From Chloroflexota bacterium (lineage in GTDB: Bacteria; Chloroflexota; UBA11872; UBA12225), in contig JAUJOR010000010.1 of NCBI GenBank assembly GCA_030447525.1, positions 1-64,000 of the forward strand: a DNA stretch of 64,000 bases. Direction: 5' to 3'. The notes beneath the pieces were generated by a model. That model worked only from the letters and a program-made list of their open reading frames with translations, was not told where the DNA came from and searched no databases. The first letter of the stretch is position 1. Each line of letters begins with the position of its first letter. The translations under genes and the position numbers were made by a program. Below, piece by piece: positions 1-7,754 of the stretch.

Positions 1-7
1 GAGCTCC

Positions 8-733
8 CTACGGGTTCTGTGTTCCGACTCGGGGTTTATAGAGAGCGCCATCGGCATACTCGCGCTCTGGGTCGCCCTCGCCGCAGCGGTAACTCGCCCC
101 CCCGGGGCGGTATAACTGCGGGCATATCCCCAATTTTTGGTCCCCGCGGTCGGGGGGGTGGGGGGGGGGGCGGTGGGGGGGGGGGGCGGGGCCACCCCCC
201 CGGCCCACCCCGGATTCAGGAGCGGCCTCGTAGGCCACGGCAATCGACGCCTCAGCGCCGGTGAGCGGGGCTGCGGACACGGCAGGGGCGCGCCCGGCGA
301 GCTGGACGACGACACCGGCCACGACCGCACCGTCGACCACTCGCCGGACGATCGGGAGCGTCACTCGATCCGAAAGGGCGCGCAGCGCGCCCGCCCACAC
401 CGTGCCGCGGGCACAGACGTCGGCACCGAGCACCACCAAGCGCAACACCACGGAGGCGGTGAGCCACGACCACAGCCCCCAGGACACCGCGCCGGAGACG
501 TACAGCGCGGCCTCCAGGGGCACGTCGGCCCCGCGCAACGTGAACCACACGCCCTCCCAGTCAGGGAGGGACCGGGGCGGGCGGGGCATCCCCGCATAGC
601 GGAGCAGGAAGGCCCCCCCGGCACCCAGGAGCAGCAGGAGGCCGAGGAGGGCGCCCAGCGCCCGCCCGCCGGACGCACCACCGCCGACGCGCGCGGCGGG
701 ATCCTGGGGGTCATCGGGCAAGGTGCGGTTCAT
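8..733 (-). CDS. Truncated membrane protein, N-terminus of a possible LysM/BTAD-type regulator
   Basis: The 241-residue reading frame starts at the ATG at 733. The first 150 residues are membrane-rich: a strong segment near residues 18-38, another near 65-95, and a third near 125-150. A loop contains LPDWEGVWFTLRG. This arrangement resembles the N-terminus of membrane-bound BTAD regulators that I recall near Tad loci in Chloroflexota, which continue with LysM and BTAD domains. Here the frame runs into proline-rich nonsense encoded by G-homopolymers at 152-190 and stops at 8-10, so the natural C-terminus is probably lost by frameshift or by the window edge. It is the last gene of the minus-strand pilus operon. 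The family assignment is inference from topology and context only. Confidence 0.5.
   Translation of the reverse strand: MNRTLPDDPQDPAARVGGGASGGRALGALLGLLLLLGAGGAFLLRYAGMPRPPRSLPDWEGVWFTLRGADVPLEAALYVSGAVSWGLWSWLTASVVLRLVVLGADVCARGTVWAGALRALSDRVTLPIVRRVVDGAVVAGVVVQLAGRAPAVSAAPLTGAEASIAVAYEAAPESGVGRGGGPAPPPHRPPPHPPDRGDQKLGICPQLYRPGGASYRCGEGDPEREYADGALYKPRVGTQNP
152..190. repeat. G-homopolymer cluster
   Basis: Runs of 7, 11, 6 plus 6 and shorter G stretches lie almost back to back (poly-C on the coding strand of the minus-strand gene). They fall where that gene loses recognisable sequence. They could be a phase-variable tract or a sequencing or assembly problem. Confidence 0.7.
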
Positions 734-1079
734 GTCTGTGTACCTCTGGTGTCGTCCGGTGTGCTGGTCTCGTCCGCCGGCGTGTCCCGCTCTCCGCCCG
801 TCTCGTGCCTGGAAGCGCCCCCGTGACCGGGCTTCCCTGTCCGTCAGGCTGGTGCCAGGCCCCCTGTTCCATCGCCGTCTCTGACATGTCCCTCGGCGAG
901 AAGGGCCCTTGCGAAGCATTGGCGACGCACTCCTGGGTGGGCACTTCTTGATGCGCCGCTGGGGCTGCCTTATCACACCGTCTGACTCTCTCTGCGTGAC
1001 CCCGGGGGTTGACACTGCGCTCGCCGGCCCAGGCCCTTCTCTTTCTGTTTCTCTAGTTCTTTACTGTGCGCATCGAAGG
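734..1079. other. Intergenic stretch without a recognisable gene
   Basis: These 346 bases separate the TadG-like gene from the truncated membrane gene. A T- and C-rich patch lies at 1037-1062. A TTGACA hexamer on the plus strand at 1009-1014 has no matching -10 element. No coding signal was seen. Confidence 0.5.
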
Positions 1080-1661
1080 TCAGCGGCTGCCGCGCTCCAC
1101 CCCATAGCGCACCTCGGCGAGGGACGACGTCTTGATCGCGACCTGATGGATGTTGATCAAGCGCAGGAAGGCCGTCTTGACGGTAGTCTCCAGTTCGACC
1201 ACGATGCGCTGGAAGTCAGCGTCTACGTCTACCTGGGTCTCCTGCACGCCCTGTGGGGCATTGGCCTGGAGGTACTCCCGGGCGACACGCTCGGCCTCGA
1301 TCGGATCAAGGTCTACCCTGGCGCCGAACCCCTGCCGGTACGACCACTGGCTGATCTGCATCGCCCCGGCGCGCGCCGCCCCGTCGGCGACGTTCTGGAG
1401 CTCGCGCCGGGCGCTGAAGACGATGCCCCCATCGATCGCCAGGCCGACGATCGAAAGGAAGTACGGGAGCATGATGGCCACCCAGAGGATGGACTGGCCG
1501 GCTTCCCCTTCCCGGATGAGGCGCCTCCCCAGGCGCGGCCTGCCCGGGCGCAGCCTGCCGGGAGCGCCCTGCACGCCGGGGCGACGGTCGACCGCAGGGT
1601 AGGTGATGTGGCGGGGTGGAACCGGAGTTGCGCGCGATTCGGGCATCGGTATCTCGTTCAC
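1080..1661 (-). CDS. TadG-like Flp pilus assembly protein
   Basis: This 193-residue protein carries the TadE/TadG-type N-terminal motif GQSILWVAIMLPYFLSIVGL at about residues 55-75, a processed pseudopilin-like membrane helix. It is followed by a short surface domain with ELQNVADGAARAGA, the usual sequence after the helix. It would sit in the cytoplasmic membrane as a minor pilin or assembly component. The start is a GTG whose last bases overlap the TGA of the upstream gene (GTGA at 1661-1658), so translation is probably coupled. Length is short compared with proteobacterial TadG, which has a large von Willebrand domain; no such domain is present here. Confidence 0.85.
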   Translation of the reverse strand: MNEIPMPESRATPVPPRHITYPAVDRRPGVQGAPGRLRPGRPRLGRRLIREGEAGQSILWVAIMLPYFLSIVGLAIDGGIVFSARRELQNVADGAARAGAMQISQWSYRQGFGARVDLDPIEAERVAREYLQANAPQGVQETQVDVDADFQRIVVELETTVKTAFLRLINIHQVAIKTSSLAEVRYGVERGSR

Positions 1662-3322
1662 CAGCGGCTGCGGTAGCGGTCGACCCGCTCCACGTGGGTG
1701 CTGGAGAGTGGCACGGAGAGCCAGCTCAAGAGGGGGAGATCGTCGAGGTGCACCTGGTAGCGCACGGTGGCGCGTACCGTGCTGCCGCGGGCAAAGCCCC
1801 CGACTTCGAGATCAACTTGGAGCGCGCTGCCCCGCAGGCCGTACCCCGACGCTACGGCCGCGGCTTGGCCCCGGCCGAGAGGATCGGCGTCAACCCCGGA
1901 GTTGGCCAGGGCGGCGGCGCGCGCGGCCTCGCGTGCCACGGCGCGCACCCCCATCTGTGCCTGCACGACGCGTCCAACGCCGACGACGCCGAGGGCGAGG
2001 GCGAGCAGGAAGGGCAAGACGAGGGCCGTCTCCAGGATGGCGGTGCCCCGCTCGGCGAGGGGGACGGTGGCCACCGGCGGCCGGTCGGGGGCCGGCGTAG
2101 GTGTGGCCGGGGCGCCGGGGGCGCCGGCGGTTGTCAGTAGATCGACGAGGCGGGCCACGTCGGCCGGCGAGAGGGGCTGGCGCGGGCGGTGTCCTAAGAT
2201 GGCCGGCACGACGTGCTCCAGGTTCAGGGAGGGGAAGTCCCCACCGGTGACATGGAGGTGGGCGTCAGGGTGGGGAAAGACGACCATCCCGGCGATCCAC
2301 AGGCGCGTGCGGGCGCACAGCTCAGGGTCATGCCTCTCGAGGTACTGGCGCAAAGACTGCACGTTGCGGCGCAGCTGCGCCACCGGGTCGTCCATGCGGG
2401 CGTCATATGGCGTGCCCCGGCGCCCCAGCTTCGTGCGCCGCCAGACGCCATCACCGTTGCACTCGATGAAGCCGGCGACGTTCTTTGTTTCCAGGACGAA
2501 CAGTCCGGTGAGACCGATCACCAGGTGGTCGATGTCTCCGCCCGTCCGGGGCAGGGAAAGGTTCTGGAAGACGACGTAGCCGGCGGGACCACCGGGGAGC
2601 TCGCGGGACAGGAGACGCACCACCGCTTCCTCCCCGGTGATGCCGGCCAAGATGGCCGCGCGCCTGTGGGGATCGACGCCGGCCGCCAGCCCGTTGGCCT
2701 CTCGGGAAGCCTCGGCTCGGTGAGGGTTGGCCTGGGTCTCGTCACCTCCCCACCCGATGGGGGCACCGGAGGCGTGCCGCTGGCGCTGATCCCCCGGCTG
2801 GAGCATCTTCTCGCGGAGGTGGGCCACCACCGCCCAGGCCAGGAGCGCCCCCCCGGCGGTAGGGGCCGTGTCGGAGACAATCAGCACCAGACCGAGCCCG
2901 ATCAGGCCCAGACGTCCCCATGGCCTGCTCCTGCTACGGGAGCGTTCGAGCGGGGCGCGGCGCCACGACCACCACGGCCGGCCCGTGAACCGGGGGCGAC
3001 GCACGATAAACACCCAGAAGAGGGCAACGAGCGCCACCAGCGTCGCCAGGGCGTTGCCTCCACCCATCAAGCTGGGGCCGATCAAGATGACGAGGGCGGC
3101 CACGGCGACGAGGAGGCTCAGGCCCTGCCCGGCCGGAGACCGGCCGGCCGGTCTCCGGCCGGCCCCGCCCCATCGCCCGGCAGGGGACCGGCCGGTCAGC
3201 TGGCCGGCGGCGTAGCTCGGAAAGCGGATCACCCGCGCCCCGGCCGGCCCGTCCACACCCTCCCCCCGGGGGGTGTCACCCGCTACCCCGTGTCCCTGCC
3301 GCGGCGGGCGTGTGCCGTCCAT
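1658..3322 (-). CDS. NERD domain fused to a TadE-like pseudopilin
   Basis: The 554-residue product joins two parts that are normally separate. Residues about 70-150 hold two or three hydrophobic segments. Residues about 205-330 match a NERD (nuclease-related) domain, with GEEAVVRLL, GGDIDHLVIG and VLETKN as the expected motifs. A linker rich in Pro and Thr leads to a TadE-type motif, ERGTAILETALVLPFLLALA, near residue 430, followed by ARAAAL and a beta-rich tail. The ATG at 3322 has a strong AAGGGGAG ribosome site, and the preceding gene ends 6 bases upstream. The next gene overlaps its stop. NERD domains are thought to act on DNA; why one is attached to a pilus component is unknown. A lost stop codon between two genes is the main alternative. 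Confidence 0.75.
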   Translation of the reverse strand: MDGTRPPRQGHGVAGDTPRGEGVDGPAGARVIRFPSYAAGQLTGRSPAGRWGGAGRRPAGRSPAGQGLSLLVAVAALVILIGPSLMGGGNALATLVALVALFWVFIVRRPRFTGRPWWSWRRAPLERSRSRSRPWGRLGLIGLGLVLIVSDTAPTAGGALLAWAVVAHLREKMLQPGDQRQRHASGAPIGWGGDETQANPHRAEASREANGLAAGVDPHRRAAILAGITGEEAVVRLLSRELPGGPAGYVVFQNLSLPRTGGDIDHLVIGLTGLFVLETKNVAGFIECNGDGVWRRTKLGRRGTPYDARMDDPVAQLRRNVQSLRQYLERHDPELCARTRLWIAGMVVFPHPDAHLHVTGGDFPSLNLEHVVPAILGHRPRQPLSPADVARLVDLLTTAGAPGAPATPTPAPDRPPVATVPLAERGTAILETALVLPFLLALALGVVGVGRVVQAQMGVRAVAREAARAAALANSGVDADPLGRGQAAAVASGYGLRGSALQVDLEVGGFARGSTVRATVRYQVHLDDLPLLSWLSVPLSSTHVERVDRYRSRW

Positions 3323-3328
3323 CTCCCC

Positions 3329-3814
3329 TTACTCTCGAACCCGAAAGCGCTCTTTGCTCATCTGTGCCTCGGCGGCGACGGGGATGGAGGCGGTGGGCGT
3401 CCACGGGATGATCGGTCGCAGCTCGGCCCTGGCCGTCATGACGACCACCTGGGGGTACTCCCAACCGTCCACGTAGACCCGCGTCCCGCTCCCGAGGCCG
3501 GCGCGCAAGAGGGTGCGGGCATGAGCTTCCCCGTCCTCTGTGGTGCGGTCGACGGCAGCCGCGACCCTCGCCCCATCCTGCGCCGCCCCGGTCACCACGT
3601 TGTGAGCGTGGGCCACGAGGGCGAACTGCACCAGGCCCAGGGCGACGAGCAAGAGCAGGGGCAGGGTGACGGCCACTTCCACCATGGCCTGCCCGGCCGT
3701 CGGCGCCAGCCCGGCCGGCCACGCCGGCACCCACCCGCGCCCACCCGCCCGCGCCCCGTCTCGCCCTCCGGCCGCCAGGGCCCCGCGACGCCACCGTGCC
3801 GCCGGCGCCGGCAT
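3329..3814 (-). CDS. TadE-like pilus assembly protein
   Basis: This 161-residue product has the TadE signature GQAMVEVAVTLPLLLLVALG at about residues 41-60, including the conserved Glu five residues after the processing Gly. An Ala-rich helix follows (HNVVTGAAQDGARVAAAVDR). The C-terminal beta-rich part reads VVVMTARAELRP. TadE proteins are pseudopilins cleaved by a prepilin peptidase, and they work with the inner-membrane platform to assemble Flp pili. The gene lies 5 bases downstream of the pilin stop, and its TAA lies inside the ribosome site of the NERD-TadE gene. It is one of three TadE/G-type genes in a row. Confidence 0.85.
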   Translation of the reverse strand: MPAPAARWRRGALAAGGRDGARAGGRGWVPAWPAGLAPTAGQAMVEVAVTLPLLLLVALGLVQFALVAHAHNVVTGAAQDGARVAAAVDRTTEDGEAHARTLLRAGLGSGTRVYVDGWEYPQVVVMTARAELRPIIPWTPTASIPVAAEAQMSKERFRVRE

Positions 3815-3819
3815 CGGCG

Positions 3820-4041
3820 CTAGATCCCTATCCCCTGCAACCCGTTGACGATGTTTTGGAACACCCCCTGGATGCCCTGCCCGAGAAACTTAATCGTGGC
3901 GAAGGCCACGATGGCGATCAAGGCGACGACGATGCCGTACTCCACCATCGACTGCCCGCGGACGCCGTAGGTCAGCGCCGCGAGCATGCGCCCGGCGATC
4001 CACCGCACCCAGAGCAGCACCAACTCGATCACCTTCTTCAT
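3820..4041 (-). CDS. flp: Flp family type IVb pilin
   Basis: The 73-residue product is the major pilin candidate. It has an unusually long leader of 29 residues ending in GVRG, then QSMVEYGIVVALIAIVAF, the class III pilin motif with Glu at mature position 5 and a hydrophobic helix. The C-terminus is short (FLGQGIQGVFQNIVNGLQGIGI), as in Flp pilins. Translation should be strong: a GGAGGAGGG ribosome site lies at 4057-4049, 8 bases before the ATG. A 131-base gap separates it from tadC, so it may have its own promoter for high expression. The prepilin peptidase that would cut the leader is not encoded in this window. Confidence 0.92.
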   Translation of the reverse strand: MKKVIELVLLWVRWIAGRMLAALTYGVRGQSMVEYGIVVALIAIVAFATIKFLGQGIQGVFQNIVNGLQGIGI

Positions 4042-4172
4042 CTTGTTGCCCTCCTCCTACAGTCTCTGCCGTGGTCTTTTCTGCACTGCACGTCCCCGTC
4101 TGATGCCTCGTCAGACCGTCCTGGCCTGGCCCCCGCCGTCCGTCCGTCGCTCTCTTGCATGCTCGCTTCCCG

Positions 4173-5183
4173 TCATCCCCCCAGGGACATCAACTGGATG
4201 GCCGCCGGTACGAGGAGGACGACGAATAGCACCGGCAAGATGAAGATGGCCACGGGCAGGAGCATGCGCACGCTGGCCTGCCCGCCGGCTTCGACGACAT
4301 GTAATCGCTTCTTCTCACGCAGGGCTTCCGCCTGCGTCGCCAGGGTCTGCACCAAGGGCAGGCCCTGGTCGTGCGCCGCCCGGAGCTGGCTCACCAGGGT
4401 TGCCAGCTCTGGGAAGGGGTTCCGCTCGGCCATGGCCTCCAGGGCCTCGATAAGGGTGCGCTCGCCGAGGGCCACGTCTCGGGTCACCGCCCGTAGCTCC
4501 TGGGCGATGATGCCGGTGCTCTGGCGGACGACCATCTCCATGGCCTGTTCCAAGGCCAACCCGGCGGAGACGCAGATGGTCAGCATGTCCAGTAAGGGGG
4601 GCAGCTCCATGATCGCCAGGGCGCGCCGGCCGGCCAGGCAACGTTCCAGGTGCCAATCGGGGGCCAGGAAGCCGAGGGCGCCGCCGGCCATCCACAGCCA
4701 CGACGGCCAGGGCCCGAAGGGCTGAATATCCAGGCCGTTCATCAACGGGCCCAGCCCCAGGCCGATCAAGCCGGCGACCACCTTCTCCCCGAAAAACTGC
4801 GACGGCTCCACCCCCGGCCGGGCCAGGCGCAGCTTGCCCTCCAACGCCGCCCCACCCCCCAGGCCAAAGGGGCTGAGCGCTGACTGCAGCGCCCGTCCCC
4901 CGTCATCGAGGAGGGGACGTAGCAAGAGCTCCAGGGTACGGGAGGCAAAGACGGGGGGCACGTCACGCCGCGTCACCTGGGCCCGGATCCGCTCGTCGAC
5001 GTCCAGCCGGCGCAGGCGCTCGACCAGGTCGGACTTGGGCCGCCCCCAGGGCTGAGAGGTAAGGAGCAGGTACATCCCAAGCCCGAACAGCAAGGGCCAG
5101 ATGAGGATGCGGAGCTGGAAGGCCTCCGGGTGCAGCGTCGGCGCCGCCAGCCCGCCCAGGCCCGACGGGTCAATGGGTGTCAT
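4173..5183 (-). CDS. tadC: TadC-like inner-membrane platform protein
   Basis: The 336-residue protein belongs to the type II secretion F family (GspF). Membrane segments occur at the N-terminus (ILIWPLLFGLGMYLLL), in the middle and at the C-terminus (LLPVAIFILPVLFVVLLVPA). Between them is the cytosolic helical domain with LPPLLDMLTICVSAGLALEQAM, the usual F-domain signature. With TadB it forms the platform that couples the TadA ATPase to pilin polymerisation. I chose the ATG at 5183 because it overlaps the TGA of tadB (ATGA), which implies translational coupling. The longer open frame upstream is arginine-rich noise that overlaps tadB. Confidence 0.92.
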   Translation of the reverse strand: MTPIDPSGLGGLAAPTLHPEAFQLRILIWPLLFGLGMYLLLTSQPWGRPKSDLVERLRRLDVDERIRAQVTRRDVPPVFASRTLELLLRPLLDDGGRALQSALSPFGLGGGAALEGKLRLARPGVEPSQFFGEKVVAGLIGLGLGPLMNGLDIQPFGPWPSWLWMAGGALGFLAPDWHLERCLAGRRALAIMELPPLLDMLTICVSAGLALEQAMEMVVRQSTGIIAQELRAVTRDVALGERTLIEALEAMAERNPFPELATLVSQLRAAHDQGLPLVQTLATQAEALREKKRLHVVEAGGQASVRMLLPVAIFILPVLFVVLLVPAAIQLMSLGG

Positions 5184-6187
5184 CTTGTCCACCCCCAGCG
5201 GGGCCGGCGGGCGCCCCCACCGGTCCCCACGGCCGCCCCCGGGACGCCGGCACTCCCGGCGCCCTCGCGCCGGCCACCCGCCGGGCCGGCGTCGCCGGCC
5301 AGGACACGCTGGTCGACCGGCAGCCGGGTCGTCCACAGCATGCCGGCGTATCCCAAGACGATGCTGACGACGCAGCCGGCCAGCAAGACCTGTCCCCCGG
5401 GGCTGTCGAAGATGGCGACGTACGAGGGATTGATGCGCCGGATGGCCACCAGGAGCACCAACGGTAGAGCGGCGACAATGCGCGCCGAGGCGACGTTGCG
5501 GGCCTGGTAGGCGCGCAGCTCCCGTTGCACCTGTAGCTGCGCTCGGGTGGCGTGGGCCAACCGGTCAAGCACCTGGCTGACGTTGCGCCCCCCCAGCCGG
5601 TCGTTGATCGCCAGACTCACGGCCACGACGTCGAACAAGGGATCGGCCAGGCGGTGACGCATGGCGTCCAGGGCCGTCTCCAGGCTCTCGAAGCGCATCT
5701 CCCGCACCAGACGGGTGAACTCGCCGCGCAGGGGCGCCGGCCCGTTCTGCGCCAGGCCCAGCAAGGCCTCCTGTACCGAGAGACCGGTGCGGATGGCGTC
5801 CCGCAGCTGGCCGATGGCGTCCGCCAGGGCGTCTTGCAGGGCTCCCCGCCGCCGGTCGTGGCGGTGGACATAATAGGCGAAGGGCCCGATCAGCCCCAGG
5901 GCCATGGCCAGCGCCGTGACCACCCCCCAGCCGAGGATCAGCTGGGCGCTGAGACCGGCGACCGCCCCGGCACCGAGGGAAAAGACGAGAAAGTCACGCG
6001 GCGTGACGTCGTGCAGGCCGGCGCGGGCGAGGAACTCCTCTACCCGCCGTGTCCAGCCGGCAATGGCGCGTTGCAGCGTGCCCCGCAGCCCGCCCGGCCC
6101 GGCCGCCGGCCGGGCCGGATTGGTCAGCCCCTCGTAGAGGAGCCCCACTCCGGCACCGAAAACGAGCGACAACACGAAGGGGATCAC
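5180..6187 (-). CDS. tadB: TadB-like inner-membrane platform protein
   Basis: This 335-residue protein is the second F-family platform subunit. The N-terminus is a membrane segment (MIPFVLSLVFGAGVGLLY), followed by two further segments around residues 65-110. The F domain shows AIGQLRDAIRTGLSVQEALL and DRLGGRNVSQVLDRLA. C-terminal segments near residues 230-290 complete the typical topology. The start is a GTG at 6187, about 100 bases after the TadA gene on the same strand. The C-terminal 40 residues are Gly- and Arg-rich beyond the family core. Together with tadC and tadA it forms the conserved motor block of the pilus operon. Confidence 0.92.
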   Translation of the reverse strand: MIPFVLSLVFGAGVGLLYEGLTNPARPAAGPGGLRGTLQRAIAGWTRRVEEFLARAGLHDVTPRDFLVFSLGAGAVAGLSAQLILGWGVVTALAMALGLIGPFAYYVHRHDRRRGALQDALADAIGQLRDAIRTGLSVQEALLGLAQNGPAPLRGEFTRLVREMRFESLETALDAMRHRLADPLFDVVAVSLAINDRLGGRNVSQVLDRLAHATRAQLQVQRELRAYQARNVASARIVAALPLVLLVAIRRINPSYVAIFDSPGGQVLLAGCVVSIVLGYAGMLWTTRLPVDQRVLAGDAGPAGGRREGAGSAGVPGAAVGTGGGARRPRWGWTR

Positions 6188-6290
6188 GTCGCCATCCTAG
6201 TCATCGATCCTTACCCCAGGCTTACACGTGCCTTACACCGATGGATTCATCTCTCCGTGCGGGATCACGCCAGGGGACTTCGCCCGGCGA

Positions 6291-7754
6291 TCAGGCACTG
6301 CGGTCACCCGGGGACGGCGGGAGGACGTAGGGGACGGCGCGAGCGTCCATCTTGGCCAGGCAGCGGGGCTGGATGCCGCGCCACACCAGCCGGTCGCCGG
6401 CCGGGTCGACCGCCCACAGCTCGTTGCCGGTGACGACCCCGCTTTCCAAGCCGGTGACCTCGAAGATGCTGACCACCCGCCGCCGTCCGGTGCGGGGCTC
6501 GAAGCGCAGCTGTACCACCAGCTCGACCGTCCGGGCGACCAGCTTGGTGAGAGACTCCCCGGTGAGGCGCTCCTCGGCCATACTGGCCAGGAGCGCCAGC
6601 CGGTCGAGGGCATCCCGCGGGGAGTTGGCGTGCAAGGTGGATAGGGAGCCCTCATGCCCGGTATTCATCGCCAGGAGCATGTCCAGCGCTTCACCCCCCC
6701 GCACCTCTCCGATCACGATCCGCGTCGGGCGCATCCGCAGGGCGTTGCGCACCAGATCGCGGATGCGGATCTCTCCGGTCCCCTCCACGTTGCCCGCCCG
6801 AGCCTGTAGGGCGACGCAATCCGGCAGGACGTGCTCCAGGGATAGCTCGGCCGTCTCTTCCACCGTGACGAGGCGCTCTTCAGGGGAGGCGATGGCCGCA
6901 CCCAGGCAGTTGACAAGGGTGGTCTTGCCGCTCCCGGTGGGGCCACTGACGATGATGTTCGTTCCCGCCTGTACGGCGGCTTCCAGGAAGTGCGCTGCCC
7001 CCTCGGAGAGGGTGCCCAGGGGCACGAGCTGCTCCAGGGAGTGGGCGCGCAGGATGAACTTGCGGATGGTGACAGCACACCAGCGGGTCGTCGCCGGGGG
7101 GATGGCGGCGTTGAGGCGGGAGCCATCGGGAAGCCGGGCGTCGACCATCGGCGACGAGTCGTCCAAGCGTCGCCCGAGGGGGCCCACCAGGCGCTTGACC
7201 AGCTGGCGGACCTCCTCGTCGTCGTCGAAGACGACGTCGTCCACCAGGCGCTTGCGCCCCCCGGCGATGCAAAACACCCGCCGGGGGTGGTTGACGATGA
7301 TCTCTTCGATGGCGGAGTCGTCCATCAACGGCTGCAGCGGCCCGAGGCGCAGGAGACCGTCGAACAGCCGGCGCTCCAGCCCGGGCGGGTCGTGGATCAG
7401 CGGGGTGTTTGTCACGGCGGCGTTCCGTTGGTAGGACGAGACGCGCTCACGGATGAGGATGCGGATACGCGTCTCGTCCTCCGGCCGGGGCTTGAGGAGG
7501 TGCCGCTCGTCCAGGAGACGGCCCACTTCCCCACGCACGTCGGCGCGTAAGATGCGCTCCGCTGCGCGGTCGGCCGGGGACACCGGCGGTGAAGGGTCGG
7601 GCGGGCCGGCGAACGGGGCCTCTGCCCGAGCGAGCGCGCCGGCACGGGCAGGCCCTGTTTGGGGGCCTGCCATCCCCGGCGGTTTCGCGCCCTGCAGGTC
7701 GCCGTTAAGCGCCGGCTGGGGGGCAGACGGTCTAGCCACCGGAGACTCCTCCAA
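6291..7754 (-). CDS. tadA: TadA/CpaF secretion ATPase
   Basis: The 487-residue ATPase drives pilus assembly from the cytoplasm, probably as a hexamer. After a Pro- and Ala-rich N-terminus it shows the CpaF N-domain (RLGPLQPLMDDSAIEEIIVN). The Walker A motif GPTGSGKTT is near residue 270, followed by the Asp-box region VTVEETAEL, the Walker B stretch RIVIGEVRGGEALDML and the His box STLHANSP. All catalytic motifs look intact. The TTG at 7754 overlaps the end of the tadZ gene by 23 bases; an ATG at 7673, 27 residues further in, is an alternative start. It lies between tadZ and tadB, as is usual in Tad loci. Confidence 0.94.
   Translation of the reverse strand: MEESPVARPSAPQPALNGDLQGAKPPGMAGPQTGPARAGALARAEAPFAGPPDPSPPVSPADRAAERILRADVRGEVGRLLDERHLLKPRPEDETRIRILIRERVSSYQRNAAVTNTPLIHDPPGLERRLFDGLLRLGPLQPLMDDSAIEEIIVNHPRRVFCIAGGRKRLVDDVVFDDDEEVRQLVKRLVGPLGRRLDDSSPMVDARLPDGSRLNAAIPPATTRWCAVTIRKFILRAHSLEQLVPLGTLSEGAAHFLEAAVQAGTNIIVSGPTGSGKTTLVNCLGAAIASPEERLVTVEETAELSLEHVLPDCVALQARAGNVEGTGEIRIRDLVRNALRMRPTRIVIGEVRGGEALDMLLAMNTGHEGSLSTLHANSPRDALDRLALLASMAEERLTGESLTKLVARTVELVVQLRFEPRTGRRRVVSIFEVTGLESGVVTGNELWAVDPAGDRLVWRGIQPRCLAKMDARAVPYVLPPSPGDRSA

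Noticed and set aside
1009-1040. A plus-strand promoter starting with TTGACA
   Set aside because: No -10 element at 16-18 bases and no plus-strand gene downstream.
2213-3823. A 536-residue plus-strand ORF opposite the pilus genes
   Set aside because: It lies antisense to NERD-TadE and TadE, has His/Gly/Pro-rich composition and no motif. Long antisense frames are expected at this GC content.
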